From positions 124,001 to 188,000 of the forward strand of contig NZ_FOEF01000004.1 in NCBI RefSeq assembly GCF_900110575.1: DNA of 64,000 bases. The letters run 5' to 3'. Below are positions 29,919 to 38,387 of this stretch, piece after piece. Every line of letters starts with the position of its first letter. Within the stretch, counting starts at the first letter, position 1. Made by a program: the position numbers and the translations under genes. The notes under the pieces are model-generated. The model saw only the letters and a program-made list of their open reading frames with translations. It did no database searches and had not been told where the DNA came from. This DNA comes from Amycolatopsis saalfeldensis. GTDB lineage: Bacteria; Actinomycetota; Actinomycetes; Mycobacteriales; Pseudonocardiaceae.

Positions 29919-30890
29919 TCACCGGCGGAGCCGGGGGGCGAGCACCGAGCGCACGGCCTTGGCCACCTTGCCCGCGGCGGATCCGCCCTCTTCTTCGGCT
30001 TCCGGTTCCAGCACGCGCTGGAACTGCCCCAGCAGCTGGTTGACCGACCGCCAGAGCGGGACGAACAGGCCGGCGACCGGCCCGGCGCCCCGGATCGCAC
30101 CGTCGGACAGCTCGGTGACCTTCTTGGCGAGCGCGACCGTGGCCGGGTCCCGCAGGATCAGGTGCACCTCCTCGTCGACGAGCCGGAGTTCCATCTGGCG
30201 GGCGGCGGTCTCCTCCGGGTTGGCGTCGGTGGTCGTCTCCGGGTCGAGTTCGTCGATCTTGGCGGCGACCGCCGCCGGGTCGACCCCGAGTTCGCGCAGC
30301 ACCTTGGCCGCCATGCTGTTCTCCGCCCGCAGCATCGCCTCGAGCAGGTGATGGCTGCCAACCGCGGAGCCACCGGCCAGCGCGCTGGCGGTGGACACGG
30401 TGTCCTCGGTGGCGCGGGTGCCGGACGGCCACGGGCTGCCGGCCGGGACCTCCTGCGCTCCCGCCAGCTCCGCCAGCACCGTGGCCCGGATCTTGCTGAT
30501 CGGGGTGATCCGCTCGGCCAGCGCCTTCGCGCCGACGCCGTCACCCTCCGCGACCAGCGCGAGCAGGATGTGCTCCGTGCCGATGTAGTTGTGGTGCAGC
30601 TGCAGCGCCTCACGCAGCGCGAGTTCCAGCGTCTTCTTCGCGCGCGGCGTGAACGGGATGTGGCCGGTCCGCTCCTCCGTGCCGGGCTTGACCACCGCGG
30701 CGATGTCGGCCCGCGCCGTCTCCTGGTCGTACCCGAGCTGGTGCAGCGCCTTCGCCGCGATGCTGTCCGGCGAGTCGAGCAACCCCAGCAGGATGTGCTC
30801 CGTGCCGATGTAGCCGTGATTGAGCCGCCTCGCCTCTTCCTGGGACGCGACGACTACCTGACGGGCCTTCACCGTGAATTTCTCGAACAT
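29919..30890 (-). CDS. Clp N-domain protein without AAA+ module
   Basis: 323 residues. Two full Clp-N repeats occupy about residues 1-70 and 80-150 (LNHGYIGTEHILLGLL and LHHNYIGTEHILLALV). A third degenerate copy follows near SHHLLEAMLRAENSMAAKVL. There is no Walker motif, so it cannot be an unfoldase. It may act as an adaptor or decoy that binds ClpC substrates or phospho-arginine marks; this is inference. It is divergent from a small HTH gene, with a long palindrome between them. Confidence 0.8.
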   Translation of the reverse strand: MFEKFTVKARQVVVASQEEARRLNHGYIGTEHILLGLLDSPDSIAAKALHQLGYDQETARADIAAVVKPGTEERTGHIPFTPRAKKTLELALREALQLHHNYIGTEHILLALVAEGDGVGAKALAERITPISKIRATVLAELAGAQEVPAGSPWPSGTRATEDTVSTASALAGGSAVGSHHLLEAMLRAENSMAAKVLRELGVDPAAVAAKIDELDPETTTDANPEETAARQMELRLVDEEVHLILRDPATVALAKKVTELSDGAIRGAGPVAGLFVPLWRSVNQLLGQFQRVLEPEAEEEGGSAAGKVAKAVRSVLAPRLRR

Positions 30891-30906
30891 GCTTCCATGG
30901 TTGCAA

Positions 30907-30934
30907 CCCTGTCAATACAGTGATATTGACAGGG
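30907..30934. promoter_or_regulatory. Palindromic operator between Clp-N and HTH genes
   Basis: Perfect 11-nt arms, CCCTGTCAATA (30907-30917) and TATTGACAGGG (30924-30934), with a 6-nt centre. Each arm carries a TTGACA-like hexamer, one per strand, so the site probably contains or overlaps both divergent promoters. The HTH protein is the obvious candidate binder. Confidence 0.75.
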
Positions 30935-30958
30935 TCACTGTGCTGGAGGGAGGGTGTG

Positions 30959-31318
30959 ATGGAGTCACCGTCGGACTGGGAGGACCGGCTCGCGCGCTGG
31001 CAGAACGAGCTGGAGCTGTTCGAGCGGCTGGACGAGGCCCCCTGGGTCACGCTGGCCAAGGCGGAGGCCGAGGCCGGCGTCTCCCGCTCGGCCCTGCGCT
31101 CCTGGTACCGCAACGGCGAGATCGAGTCCCGGCTGGTGGACGGCCCCAACGGCCCTCAGCGCCTGGTCCGGCTCGACGCCGTGATCGATCGCGCCGCCGC
31201 GTCACCGCGGATCCAGCGCCGGGCGGAACGGGAAGTCAGCCTGGAAGCCCAGGTAACCCTGCTCCGCCACCGGGTCGACCAGCTCGAGCTGCGGCTGGCC
31301 GCACTGGAACGGAAGTAA
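30959..31318 (+). CDS. Small HTH (MerR/excisionase-like) DNA-binding protein with coiled coil
   Basis: 119 residues from the ATG at 30959 after GGAGGGAGG. A winged-HTH of the MerR/HTH_17 type is seen at about 30-75 (WVTLAKAEAEAGVSRSALRS, wing RLVDGPNGPQRLVRLDAV). The C-terminal LEAQVTLLRHRVDQLELRLA is a coiled coil for dimerisation. It lies divergent from the Clp-N gene around a strong palindrome, so it most likely regulates itself and that gene. A link to proteostasis stress is inference. Confidence 0.75.
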   Translation: MESPSDWEDRLARWQNELELFERLDEAPWVTLAKAEAEAGVSRSALRSWYRNGEIESRLVDGPNGPQRLVRLDAVIDRAAASPRIQRRAEREVSLEAQVTLLRHRVDQLELRLAALERK

Positions 31319-31343
31319 CCGGCCCGGCCGAGGCGGCGTCACC

Positions 31344-31875
31344 CGGCTGGAACCGCGCGGCGGAGGCGATGCCAAGGGCCCGGAACCTTGCGGTGCGAGT
31401 GGCGGCGATCGGCCGGAACCCCGCGCCGGGAGCTGCGGCACCCGGCCGGAAGCGCGCCCGGAGCAGCGGCGCCCGGCTGAAACGGCGCGGCGAGGGTTGC
31501 GGCGCCCGGCTGGAACCGCGCGGCCGGTGGGGTGGCAACCCGTGCGGCGCCAGCGGTGGCAATCGGCCGGAACTGCGCGACGGAGGCGATGCCAATCGGC
31601 CGGAATCGTGCGGTGCGAGTGGCGGTACCCGGCCGGAATCGTGCGGCGCGAGTAGTGGCGATCGGCCGAGCGGCGCGGCGGGAGCGGTGGCACCCGGTCG
31701 GAACCCCGCGGCTGGGGCGGTGGCACCCGGCCGGAATCGTGCGGTGCGAGTGGCGGTACCCGGCCGGAATCGTGCGGTGCGAGTGGCGGCACCCGGCCGG
31801 AACCCTGCGGCGCGAGTGGCGGCACCCGGCCGGAACCGCCCGGCAGGAGCGGCAGCAACCGTCCACAGGCCGGAA
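31344..31875 (+). repeat. 33-nt minisatellite, about 16 units
   Basis: The anchor CGGCCGGAA (or close variants) starts at 31344, 31377, 31410, 31443, 31474, 31507, 31564, 31597, 31630, 31663, 31695, 31728, 31761, 31794 and 31827, almost always 33 nt apart, with a last degenerate copy near 31867. Units 31597-31827 are the most alike. Because 33 nt is 11 codons, all frames stay open for long stretches (one reads PGRNRAVRVAV). It fills the gap between the HTH gene and the PhzF gene. Coding is not supported. Confidence 0.85.
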
Positions 31876-31916
31876 TTCGCTGGCCCGACCGGCTCCTCGA
31901 TGCCACGGTGGGGGCC

Positions 31917-32744
31917 ATGCTCATGTTCCACCAGGTCGACGTCTTCACCAGCCGGTTCCTGCTCGGCAATCCGCTGGCCGTGGTGCACGGCGCCGAGGGG
32001 CTCACCGACGGGCAGATGGCCGCGTTCGCTCGTTGGACCAATCTCAGCGAGACGACGTTCCTGCTGCCGCCGGTGCACGCGGACGCCGACTACCGGGTGC
32101 GGATCTTCACCACCGGGGGCGAGCTGCCCTTCGCCGGGCATCCGACGCTGGGGTCCGCGCGGGCGTGGCTCGAAGCCGGCGGCACGCCGAAGGCCGCGGA
32201 CCTGGTCCAGGAATGCGGGGCCGGGCTGGTGCGCGTGCGGCGCAGCGCGGGGGACCGGCTCGCGTTCGCCGCGCCGCCGCTGATCCGTGGTGGCGACGTC
32301 GACGCCGTGGACCTTGATCAGGTGAAGCGCGCACTGCACCTGAAGGACGAGGACGTCCTCGGCGCGCAGTGGGCCGACAACGGGCCCGGGTGGCTCGCGG
32401 TCCTGCTCAAGGACGCCGACACGGTGCTCGGGATCGAACCGGACCCCGCCGCTTTCGGCGAGCACGACAAGATCGGCGTGGTCGGCCCCCATCCGTCCGG
32501 CGGCGAGGCCGCGTATGAGGTCCGCGCGTTCGTCGGCGCCGCCGAGGACCCGGTGACCGGCAGCCTCAACGCCGCGATCGGCCAATGGCTGATCGGCACC
32601 GGGCAGGCTCCCGAGTCCTACGTCGCCGCCCAGGGCACCCGCCTCCAACGCCGCGGCCGCGTCCACGTCGAACGGGCCGGCTCCGACATCTGGGTCGGCG
32701 GCGACACCGTCATCGGCATCACCGGGTCGGTCCGGTTGCCGTGA
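31917..32744 (+). CDS. PhzF family isomerase/epimerase
   Basis: 275 residues from the ATG at 31917 (a GTG at 31908 or ATG at 31923 cannot be excluded). The double hot-dog fold is recognised by MFHQVDVFTSRFLLGNPLAVV, WTNLSETTFLLPP (catalytic Glu) and TTGGELPFAGHPTLGSA. The C-terminal half carries DPVTGSLNAAIGQWL. PhzF enzymes isomerise small hydroxylated or amino acids; no phenazine genes are present. Its upstream region is the 33-nt repeat array, so its promoter must lie inside or be supplied by read-through. Confidence 0.9.
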   Translation: MLMFHQVDVFTSRFLLGNPLAVVHGAEGLTDGQMAAFARWTNLSETTFLLPPVHADADYRVRIFTTGGELPFAGHPTLGSARAWLEAGGTPKAADLVQECGAGLVRVRRSAGDRLAFAAPPLIRGGDVDAVDLDQVKRALHLKDEDVLGAQWADNGPGWLAVLLKDADTVLGIEPDPAAFGEHDKIGVVGPHPSGGEAAYEVRAFVGAAEDPVTGSLNAAIGQWLIGTGQAPESYVAAQGTRLQRRGRVHVERAGSDIWVGGDTVIGITGSVRLP

Positions 32745-32879
32745 CCACGGCCCACGGGGCGTGCTCGGCGACCTCACGGCCCAGCTAGCCGACGTGGCAA
32801 TCCAGGGCCACCTGGTTGACCTGGACCTCGATGACCATGCGGATACGTCCGCGTCCCTATCCTGCTGAATCGCCCGCTG

Positions 32880-33027
32880 GAGCGATAAAAGGTCGACGTG
32901 CAGGTTTGTAGTCCTGGGGTCGGGGCGCCCCGGCCGCTGCCTGGCATGCAGCGTCCACTGCCGCCCGTCTCGGTACCGTTCGCCGCCGGTGCCCATGGGG
33001 ATCGGCGTGCCAGCCGGGTTCGCTCAT
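32880..33027 (-). pseudogene. Frameshifted DUF2510 domain fragment
   Basis: The ATG at 33027 (TGATG with the upstream stop) reads MSEPGWHADPHG, then shifts frame. The adjacent frame, with one surplus base near 32991, reads ERYRDGRQWTLHA. Together they form the PGWxxDPxG...RYxDGxxWT pattern of DUF2510. Beyond it no family sequence is recognised up to the PhzF stop. A sequencing error is an alternative to gene decay. Confidence 0.6.
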
Positions 33028-33527
33028 CAGGACTTCGTGAAGTCGCAGCCCTGGACCCGCACGTACTCGCCCGTCTTCACGGTGAACCGCGCAGGCCCTT
33101 GGGTGTTGTCGTTCGCGAGGATCGAATCCACCGAGCCGGAGTCGTTCTTCGCGCGCTGCCAGTAGCAGTTCGGGATGGGCGACCCGGCCCGCGGCCCGGT
33201 GCTCTTGTAGGTCCCCGGCGCGATGTCCTCGCCGACCTTGTAGGTGCCGTCCCCGAACGAGGTCTTCGGCCCGGCGGGCGCGGCGGGCTGAGCCGGCGCG
33301 GCGTTCTGCACGGGGGCGGCCGGGGGTGCCGCGGTCACGGTCACCGTCGTCGGGCTGCCGCTCGCCGCGGTCGGCGTGCTGCTGCCGCTGTTCCCGATGA
33401 TGAGGCCGAGGATCAGCGTCGCCGCCATTCCGAGCAGCCACGGCCACCGCTTCGGTTTCCGGGCCGGTGCCGGGCCGGCGGGCGCAGGCGGCGGGACGGG
33501 CTGCGGGTACGGCTGGGGGCTGGACAC
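33027..33527 (-). CDS. Membrane-anchored protein with DGTYxVGxDIxPGTY domain
   Basis: 166 residues. A Pro-rich cytoplasmic tail (about 1-28) precedes one membrane segment (WPWLLGMAATLILGLIIG), a Thr/Ala/Pro-rich spacer, and a C-terminal domain starting FGDGTYKVGEDIAPGTYKS with NCYWQR and the last cysteine in VQGCDF. This small extracytoplasmic domain is common in actinobacterial secreted proteins of unknown role, and the two cysteines may pair. It is immediately upstream of the DUF2510 fragment. Confidence 0.8.
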   Translation of the reverse strand: MSSPQPYPQPVPPPAPAGPAPARKPKRWPWLLGMAATLILGLIIGNSGSSTPTAASGSPTTVTVTAAPPAAPVQNAAPAQPAAPAGPKTSFGDGTYKVGEDIAPGTYKSTGPRAGSPIPNCYWQRAKNDSGSVDSILANDNTQGPARFTVKTGEYVRVQGCDFTKS

Positions 33528-33901
33528 AGTGGGTCTCCTTCAGTGAGGGGCACGAAAAGGTCGAGATGATCAAGCGGGCTGTTACGGGACGTCAGCCACC
33601 AGCCGAGCAAGCGACCGACAAGGGCGACACTGACCATCAGCCACGTCCGGTAGACGGCGAGCCGGCCGGGGAGCCGGGTGACGCGCCGGTGCTCGCGGCG
33701 GCGAGCGCCATCATCAGGCTCCGATTTCACCCCAGGGCCTGTCAGCCTTCGCCGCCCCTGGAACACCTGGATGAACGCCGTGTGGGATGCCGCACAGTCG
33801 GTACGTAACGGCTATGTTTCGAGCTTGCTGAGGCGATACAACCATCGAGGCGGCAGCGTGGGCGTCGTCCCCTGACGGTCCGCTACCTCCTGGAGGAACC
33901 C
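33528..33901. other. Intergenic region without a confident gene
   Basis: 374 nt between divergent genes. A minus-strand frame at 33413-33766 contains a hydrophobic run (WLMVSVALVGRLLGWWLTS) but overlaps the start of the preceding minus gene and lacks a ribosome binding site. It may be a decayed membrane protein. The right end supplies the GGAGG ribosome binding site for the MFS gene. Confidence 0.4.
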
Positions 33902-35224
33902 TTGTCGCCCGGCCGCGCCACTGTCCGGTCCTGGCTCATCTGGCTCACCGCGGTCACGGTCTACCTGCTGGCCGTGTTCCACCGCACCTCGTTCGGCGTC
34001 GCCGGGTTGCAGGCGGCCGAGCGGTTCGGCGTCGGCGCGGCCGCGCTCGGCACGTTCACCGTGCTGCAGGTCGGGGTCTACGCCGCGATGCAGATCCCCA
34101 CCGGCGTGCTCGTCGACCGGTACGGCCCGCGGCGGGTGCTCACCGCCGCCGCGCTGATCCTCGGGCTCGGCCAGCTGCTGCTCGGCGTCGCGAGCAGTTA
34201 CGGCGTCGGCCTTCTCGCGCGCGGGGTGCTCGGGCTCGGCGACGCGCTGACGTTCGTCAGCGTGCTGCGGCTCGTCGCGGCCCACTTCCCGGGACGGCAG
34301 TACGCGCTGCTGACGTCGTTCACCTCGGCGGTCGGCTACATCGGCAACCTCGCCGCCACCGTCCCGCTGACGCTGCTGCTCGACGGTCCGGGATGGACAG
34401 TCACGTTCCTCTCCGTCGGCGCGATCACCTTGCTGTACACCGTTCCCGTGCTGCTGCGGGTGCGCGACACCCCGCTCGGCGTGCCCGTGCCGGTCCGCGA
34501 GCCGGTGCGCCCGGCCGAGCTGGCGCGCCAGGTCCGCACGGCCTGGCGGGTGCCCGGCACCCGGCTGGGCTTCTGGGTGCACTTCACCACCATGTTCGCG
34601 CCGAACGTGCTGACGCTGCTCTGGGGCGTGCCGTTTCTGGTGCAGGGACAGGGTTTGCCGCCCGCGACGGCGAGCGCGCTGCTGACCGTGTTCGTCTTCG
34701 GCTCGATGGCGGGCGGCCCGCTGCTGGGCACGCTGATCGGGCGGCGGCCGTCCCTGCGGATGCCGCTGGTCGGCGGGTACCTCGGCGGCGCCGCCTTGGT
34801 GTGGGCCGTGCTGCTCGGCTGGAGCGGGCCGCTGCCGGTGGGCGTGCTGGTGCCCGCGTTCGCGTTCCTGGCGCTGGGCGGACCGGCGTCGATGATCGGC
34901 TTCGCGCTGGCCCGTGACTACAACCCGATGCACCGCGTCGGCACCGCGACGGGGGTGGTGAACGTCGGCGGCTTCGTCGCCACCACGATCACCGCGCTGG
35001 CCGTCGGCGTGCTGTTGCAGTGGACGGGCGGCAATTTCCGGGTGGCGCTGCTGGCCGTCGTGGTGGTGCTCGCGCTGGGCACCGCCCGGATGCTGGTGTG
35101 GTGGCGCCGCGCCCGCGCGCACCTGTTCGCGGCCGAGGCCCGCGGCGAGGCGGTGCCGGTGCGCATCCGCCGCCGCCCGTGGGACACCGTCCCCGAACCG
35201 GCCCGCCCGGCTGTGGCCGCCTGA
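33902..35224 (+). CDS. MFS transporter
   Basis: 440 residues from a TTG start, chosen because CTGGAGGAA precedes it at normal spacing and the protein then begins just before the first membrane segment. Twelve membrane segments are expected. The A-motif-like loop PTGVLVDRYGPRRVLTAA follows TM2. The substrate is unknown; the family also includes nitrate/oxalate-like and drug exporters. It is 23 nt upstream of truB, which has its own -10 element. Confidence 0.88.
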   Translation: MSPGRATVRSWLIWLTAVTVYLLAVFHRTSFGVAGLQAAERFGVGAAALGTFTVLQVGVYAAMQIPTGVLVDRYGPRRVLTAAALILGLGQLLLGVASSYGVGLLARGVLGLGDALTFVSVLRLVAAHFPGRQYALLTSFTSAVGYIGNLAATVPLTLLLDGPGWTVTFLSVGAITLLYTVPVLLRVRDTPLGVPVPVREPVRPAELARQVRTAWRVPGTRLGFWVHFTTMFAPNVLTLLWGVPFLVQGQGLPPATASALLTVFVFGSMAGGPLLGTLIGRRPSLRMPLVGGYLGGAALVWAVLLGWSGPLPVGVLVPAFAFLALGGPASMIGFALARDYNPMHRVGTATGVVNVGGFVATTITALAVGVLLQWTGGNFRVALLAVVVVLALGTARMLVWWRRARAHLFAAEARGEAVPVRIRRRPWDTVPEPARPAVAA

Positions 35225-35234
35225 CCGCGTCCCA

Positions 35235-35240
35235 TACAGT
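35235..35240 (+). promoter_or_regulatory. -10 element placing the truB transcript at its GTG
   Basis: TACAGT followed by 7 nt and then the GTG of truB fits a leaderless actinobacterial promoter. There is no Shine-Dalgarno sequence in the gap. The -35 region is weak. Confidence 0.45.
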
Positions 35241-35247
35241 TTTGCCC

Positions 35248-36162
35248 GTGTCCCGCCCGAAAGAACCGCGCCGCCCCGCTCCGCCGCCCGGTCTGCTGAT
35301 CGTCGACAAACCGTCCGGGATGACCTCGCACGACGTGGTCGCGCGCGCCCGGCGGATCATGGGCACCCGCAAGGTCGGCCACGCCGGCACGCTCGACCCG
35401 ATGGCGACCGGCGTGCTCGTGCTCGGCATCGAGCGCGCCACCAAACTGCTCGGCCACCTCGCCCTCGACCGCAAGACCTACCTCGCCACGCTTTCGCTCG
35501 GCAGCTCCACCACGACCGACGACGCGGAGGGCGAGACCCTCACCGAAGCGGAGCCCGGCGCCGTCGCGAAGGTGACCGACGAGCGGATCGCCGAGGGGAT
35601 CGCCGCGCTCACCGGCGACATCCAGCAGGTGCCCAGCGCGGTCAGCGCCGTGAAGATCGACGGCAAGCGCGCGTACGCCCGCGTGCGCGCCGGCGAGGAG
35701 GTCGTCCTCCCGCCGCGGCCCGTCACCGTCTTCCGCTTCGACCTGCTGTCCACCCGTCGCGAGGGCGACCGGGTCGAGCTGGACGCCGTGGTCGAGTGCT
35801 CGTCCGGCACCTACGTCCGCGCGCTGGCCCGCGACCTCGGCGCCGCGCTCGGCGCCGGCGGTCACCTGCGGGCGTTGCGGCGCACCACCGTCGGCCCGTT
35901 CACCCTGGCCAAGGCCCGCACGCTCGACCAGCTCGAAGAAAAGCCGGAGCTGTCGCTGGACCTCGACGCGGCCGTTGCCGCCGCGTTCCCGCGCCACGAC
36001 CTCGACGCCGCCGCCGCGCGCGCGGTCCGGCACGGCCAGCGCATCCCGGCGGTCGGCATCGAAGGCACGTACGGCCTGTTCGCGCCGGACGGCCGCGTGC
36101 TCGCCCTGGCCGCCGACACCGACGGTGCGGCCCGGTCGGTGGTGGTCCTGCTCCCCGCATAG
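35248..36162 (+). CDS. truB: tRNA pseudouridine(55) synthase TruB
   Basis: 304 residues from a GTG. The TruB signature GLLIVDKPSGMTSHDVV and the catalytic aspartate D50 in GHAGTLDPMATGVL are plain. Other parts include YLATLSLGSSTTTDDAEGE and CSSGTYVRALARDLG; the C-terminal PUA-like portion ends VALAAD-type. It makes pseudouridine 55 in tRNA T-loops. It precedes ribF as in most bacteria. No ribosome binding site is seen, in line with a leaderless transcript. Confidence 0.96.
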   Translation: MSRPKEPRRPAPPPGLLIVDKPSGMTSHDVVARARRIMGTRKVGHAGTLDPMATGVLVLGIERATKLLGHLALDRKTYLATLSLGSSTTTDDAEGETLTEAEPGAVAKVTDERIAEGIAALTGDIQQVPSAVSAVKIDGKRAYARVRAGEEVVLPPRPVTVFRFDLLSTRREGDRVELDAVVECSSGTYVRALARDLGAALGAGGHLRALRRTTVGPFTLAKARTLDQLEEKPELSLDLDAAVAAAFPRHDLDAAAARAVRHGQRIPAVGIEGTYGLFAPDGRVLALAADTDGAARSVVVLLPA

Positions 36163-36205
36163 GGTGGGCTCCGAGCAGACACCGGCGCGGGGAGAGTTGA
36201 GGACA

Positions 36206-37174
36206 GTGCAGCGGTGGCGTGGCCTGGGAGACCTCCCGGGCGGCTGGGGACGGTGCGTGGTCACCATCGGCGTGTTCGACGGCGTGCACCGCGGGCACCA
36301 GGCGCTCATCTCGCGCACGGTGCGGGCGGCGGCCGAGCGCGGGCTGCCGAGCGTGCTGCTGACCTTCGACCCGCACCCGTCCGAGGTGCTGCGCCCGGGC
36401 AGCCATCCCGCGCAGCTGACCACATTGCGGCGCAAGGCCGAACTGGTCGAAAGCCTGGGCATCGACGCGTTCGCCGTGCTGCCGTTCACGCTCGACCTGT
36501 CGAAGCTGAGCCCGGACGAGTTCGTGCACGAGGTGCTGGTGGACCGGCTGCACACGGCGGCCGTGGTGGTGGGCGACAACTTCACGTTCGGCTTCAAGGC
36601 GGCGGGCGACGTCGCGCTGCTGCGGCGGCTCGGCCAGCGCTTCGGTTTCGTGGCCTACGGCGCGGAGCTGCAGGGCCGTTCGCTCGCCGAGGGCGACCGC
36701 GCGGCCAACGACATCACCTTCTCCTCCACCTACGTCCGTTCGTGCATCGACGCGGGCGACGTGGTGGCGGCGGCCGACGCGCTCGGCCGCCCGCACCGCC
36801 TGGAGGGCATCGTCGTCCGCGGTGACGGCCGGGGCCACGACCTCGGCTACCCGACGGCGAACCTGTCCACGCCGCGGTTCGCCGCCGTGCCCGCGGACGG
36901 CGTCTACGTCGCCTGGTTCACGCGCTCGTCGGACCCCGGGCGACGGCTGCGCGCGGCCGTCTCGGTGGGCACGAACCCGACGTTCTCCGGTCGCGAACGC
37001 ACCGTCGAGGCTTTTGTGCTCGACGTCGACGAGGACTTCTACGGCCAGCACGTGGCGCTCGACTTCGTGACCCGGTTGCGCGACCAGGTGCGCTTCACCC
37101 GCTCCGAAGACCTGGTCACGCAGATCGACGACGACGTCGCCCGCACCCGCAAGGAGCTGGCCGCCGGCGACTGA
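36206..37174 (+). CDS. ribF: Bifunctional riboflavin kinase/FAD synthetase RibF
   Basis: 322 residues from the GTG after GTTGAGG. The N-terminal nucleotidyltransferase has GVFDGVHRGHQALI, TFDPHPSEVL and SSTYVR. The C-terminal kinase domain has RGDGRGHDLGYPTANL and the later GTNPTF and AFVLDVDEDFYG. It converts riboflavin to FMN and FAD in the cytosol. It is the usual neighbour of truB and rpsO. No FMN riboswitch is seen before it. Confidence 0.97.
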   Translation: MQRWRGLGDLPGGWGRCVVTIGVFDGVHRGHQALISRTVRAAAERGLPSVLLTFDPHPSEVLRPGSHPAQLTTLRRKAELVESLGIDAFAVLPFTLDLSKLSPDEFVHEVLVDRLHTAAVVVGDNFTFGFKAAGDVALLRRLGQRFGFVAYGAELQGRSLAEGDRAANDITFSSTYVRSCIDAGDVVAAADALGRPHRLEGIVVRGDGRGHDLGYPTANLSTPRFAAVPADGVYVAWFTRSSDPGRRLRAAVSVGTNPTFSGRERTVEAFVLDVDEDFYGQHVALDFVTRLRDQVRFTRSEDLVTQIDDDVARTRKELAAGD

Positions 37175-37299
37175 GCGTGTTCCCCTGGTCGGGCACACCG
37201 CGGGGCGGAAAGGGCAGTTCCGGTCACCTGGAGGCCGCCGCGGTGGCAAGATACTCACCGGCGGTACCGACGACGTGGGGCTGAGGGGGAGCGGAACGG

Positions 37300-37773
37300 G
37301 TGGAGGACCACAAGATCGTTCAGCGGAACGTGGCGCTGCAGCGGGAGTGGTACGGGGAGCCGCTCGGTGACCGTGTGCGCAGGCTGGTGGTGGCCTTCGA
37401 CGTGTCCCAGGCATTCCTGGCCGAGGTGCTCGGCATCAGCGCGCCGATGCTCAGCCAGGTGATGAGCGGGCGGCGCGCGAAGATCGGCAACCCCGTGGTG
37501 CTCGCGCGGATGATCATGCTGGAGCGCAAGATCCTCGTGCCCGAGGTCGCGGCGGGCAACCGCGACGCGATGCAGTCGGCGCTGGAAGACGTGCGCGACG
37601 CGCGGCCCACGGTCGGCCGGGACAACATCCCGCTCGGCTCCGACGACAAGACGGTGCTCGCCGCGCTGCGCGAGCTGGCGGAGGACGAGGACCTGACCGA
37701 GGCGGCCAAGCGCCTCGACGACGAGTTCCCGGCGATCGCCGACCTGCTCCGCCGCGCCGGGGCGAGCCACTAG
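37300..37773 (+). CDS. HTH DNA-binding protein upstream of rpsO
   Basis: 157 residues from the GTG at 37300. An XRE-like HTH is at about residues 30-65 (AFDVSQAFLAEVLGISAPMLSQVMSGRRAKI). The C-terminal half is a helical domain (LAALRELAEDEDLTEAAKRLDD). Single HTH proteins of this type occur near rpsO in actinobacteria, but I know no assigned function. It ends 3 nt before thpR, so the two are probably one unit. The 125-nt upstream gap holds a GATACT -10-like element near 37250. Confidence 0.72.
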   Translation: MEDHKIVQRNVALQREWYGEPLGDRVRRLVVAFDVSQAFLAEVLGISAPMLSQVMSGRRAKIGNPVVLARMIMLERKILVPEVAAGNRDAMQSALEDVRDARPTVGRDNIPLGSDDKTVLAALRELAEDEDLTEAAKRLDDEFPAIADLLRRAGASH

Positions 37774-37776
37774 CCG

Positions 37777-38256
37777 GTGCGGCTGTTCTCCGCGCTGAGA
37801 CCGCCGGCCGACGTGGCCGCCGCGGTGGCGGACGCGCTCGGTGATGGCGATCCCGCGCTGCGCTGGGCCGAGCCCGCGGGCTGGCACGTCACGCTCGCGT
37901 TCTACGGTGAAGCCGACATCGCCGAGCGCACCTCGTTTCTGAGCGCCGCGCTGGCCGGGCGGCCGCCGGTCGAGGTCCGGCTCGGCGCCGCGGGAACGTT
38001 TCCGGGCGTCCTGTGGTTGGACTGCGCGGGAGACGGCCTCGCCGGCCTCGCGTATGCCGCGGGCGCGGAGTCCGGCCGCCCCTACCGCCCGCACCTCACC
38101 CTCGCCCGGTTCCCGCGGGAAAACGGCCCGGGGGAGTGGCCGCGAAGGCTCGCCGGGTTCGCCGGCCGGACCTGGAGCGCGGGGCGCGTGGTGCTGATGG
38201 CGAGCGACGGCCGGCCGTACCGCGAGGTCGCCGCATTCGGCCTGCACCGCGCCTGA
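37777..38256 (+). CDS. thpR: RNA 2',3'-cyclic phosphodiesterase (2'-5' RNA ligase family)
   Basis: 159 residues from a GTG. The two catalytic HxTx motifs are present: H37-V-T39-L (WHVTLAF) and H106-L-T108-L (PHLTLARF). ThpR opens 2',3'-cyclic phosphates and can join tRNA halves in vitro. It overlaps no neighbour but follows the HTH gene by 3 nt. Confidence 0.93.
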   Translation: MRLFSALRPPADVAAAVADALGDGDPALRWAEPAGWHVTLAFYGEADIAERTSFLSAALAGRPPVEVRLGAAGTFPGVLWLDCAGDGLAGLAYAAGAESGRPYRPHLTLARFPRENGPGEWPRRLAGFAGRTWSAGRVVLMASDGRPYREVAAFGLHRA

Positions 38257-38387
38257 AGGAGCAGATCACACGGCTGGTAATCTCGATGATCGGGTCCGGC
38301 TGCAGTCCGTGGCGGCCGAGACCGGCTACCCGGCCGCGCAGCGCGGCCCGGGCCCCACGGCACTGATGAGTATGAGGAGTTACCCCA

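Noticed and set aside
31344-31875. CRISPR array
   Set aside because: The 33-nt units are contiguous, without unique spacers, and no cas genes are present.
30874-32283. 469-codon plus frame through the 33-nt array
   Set aside because: It overlaps the HTH gene and PhzF in wrong frames; the open frame results from a repeat unit that is a multiple of three.
33413-33766. 117-codon minus frame with a hydrophobic run
   Set aside because: It overlaps the start of the gene at 33527, lacks a ribosome binding site and has no recognised family.
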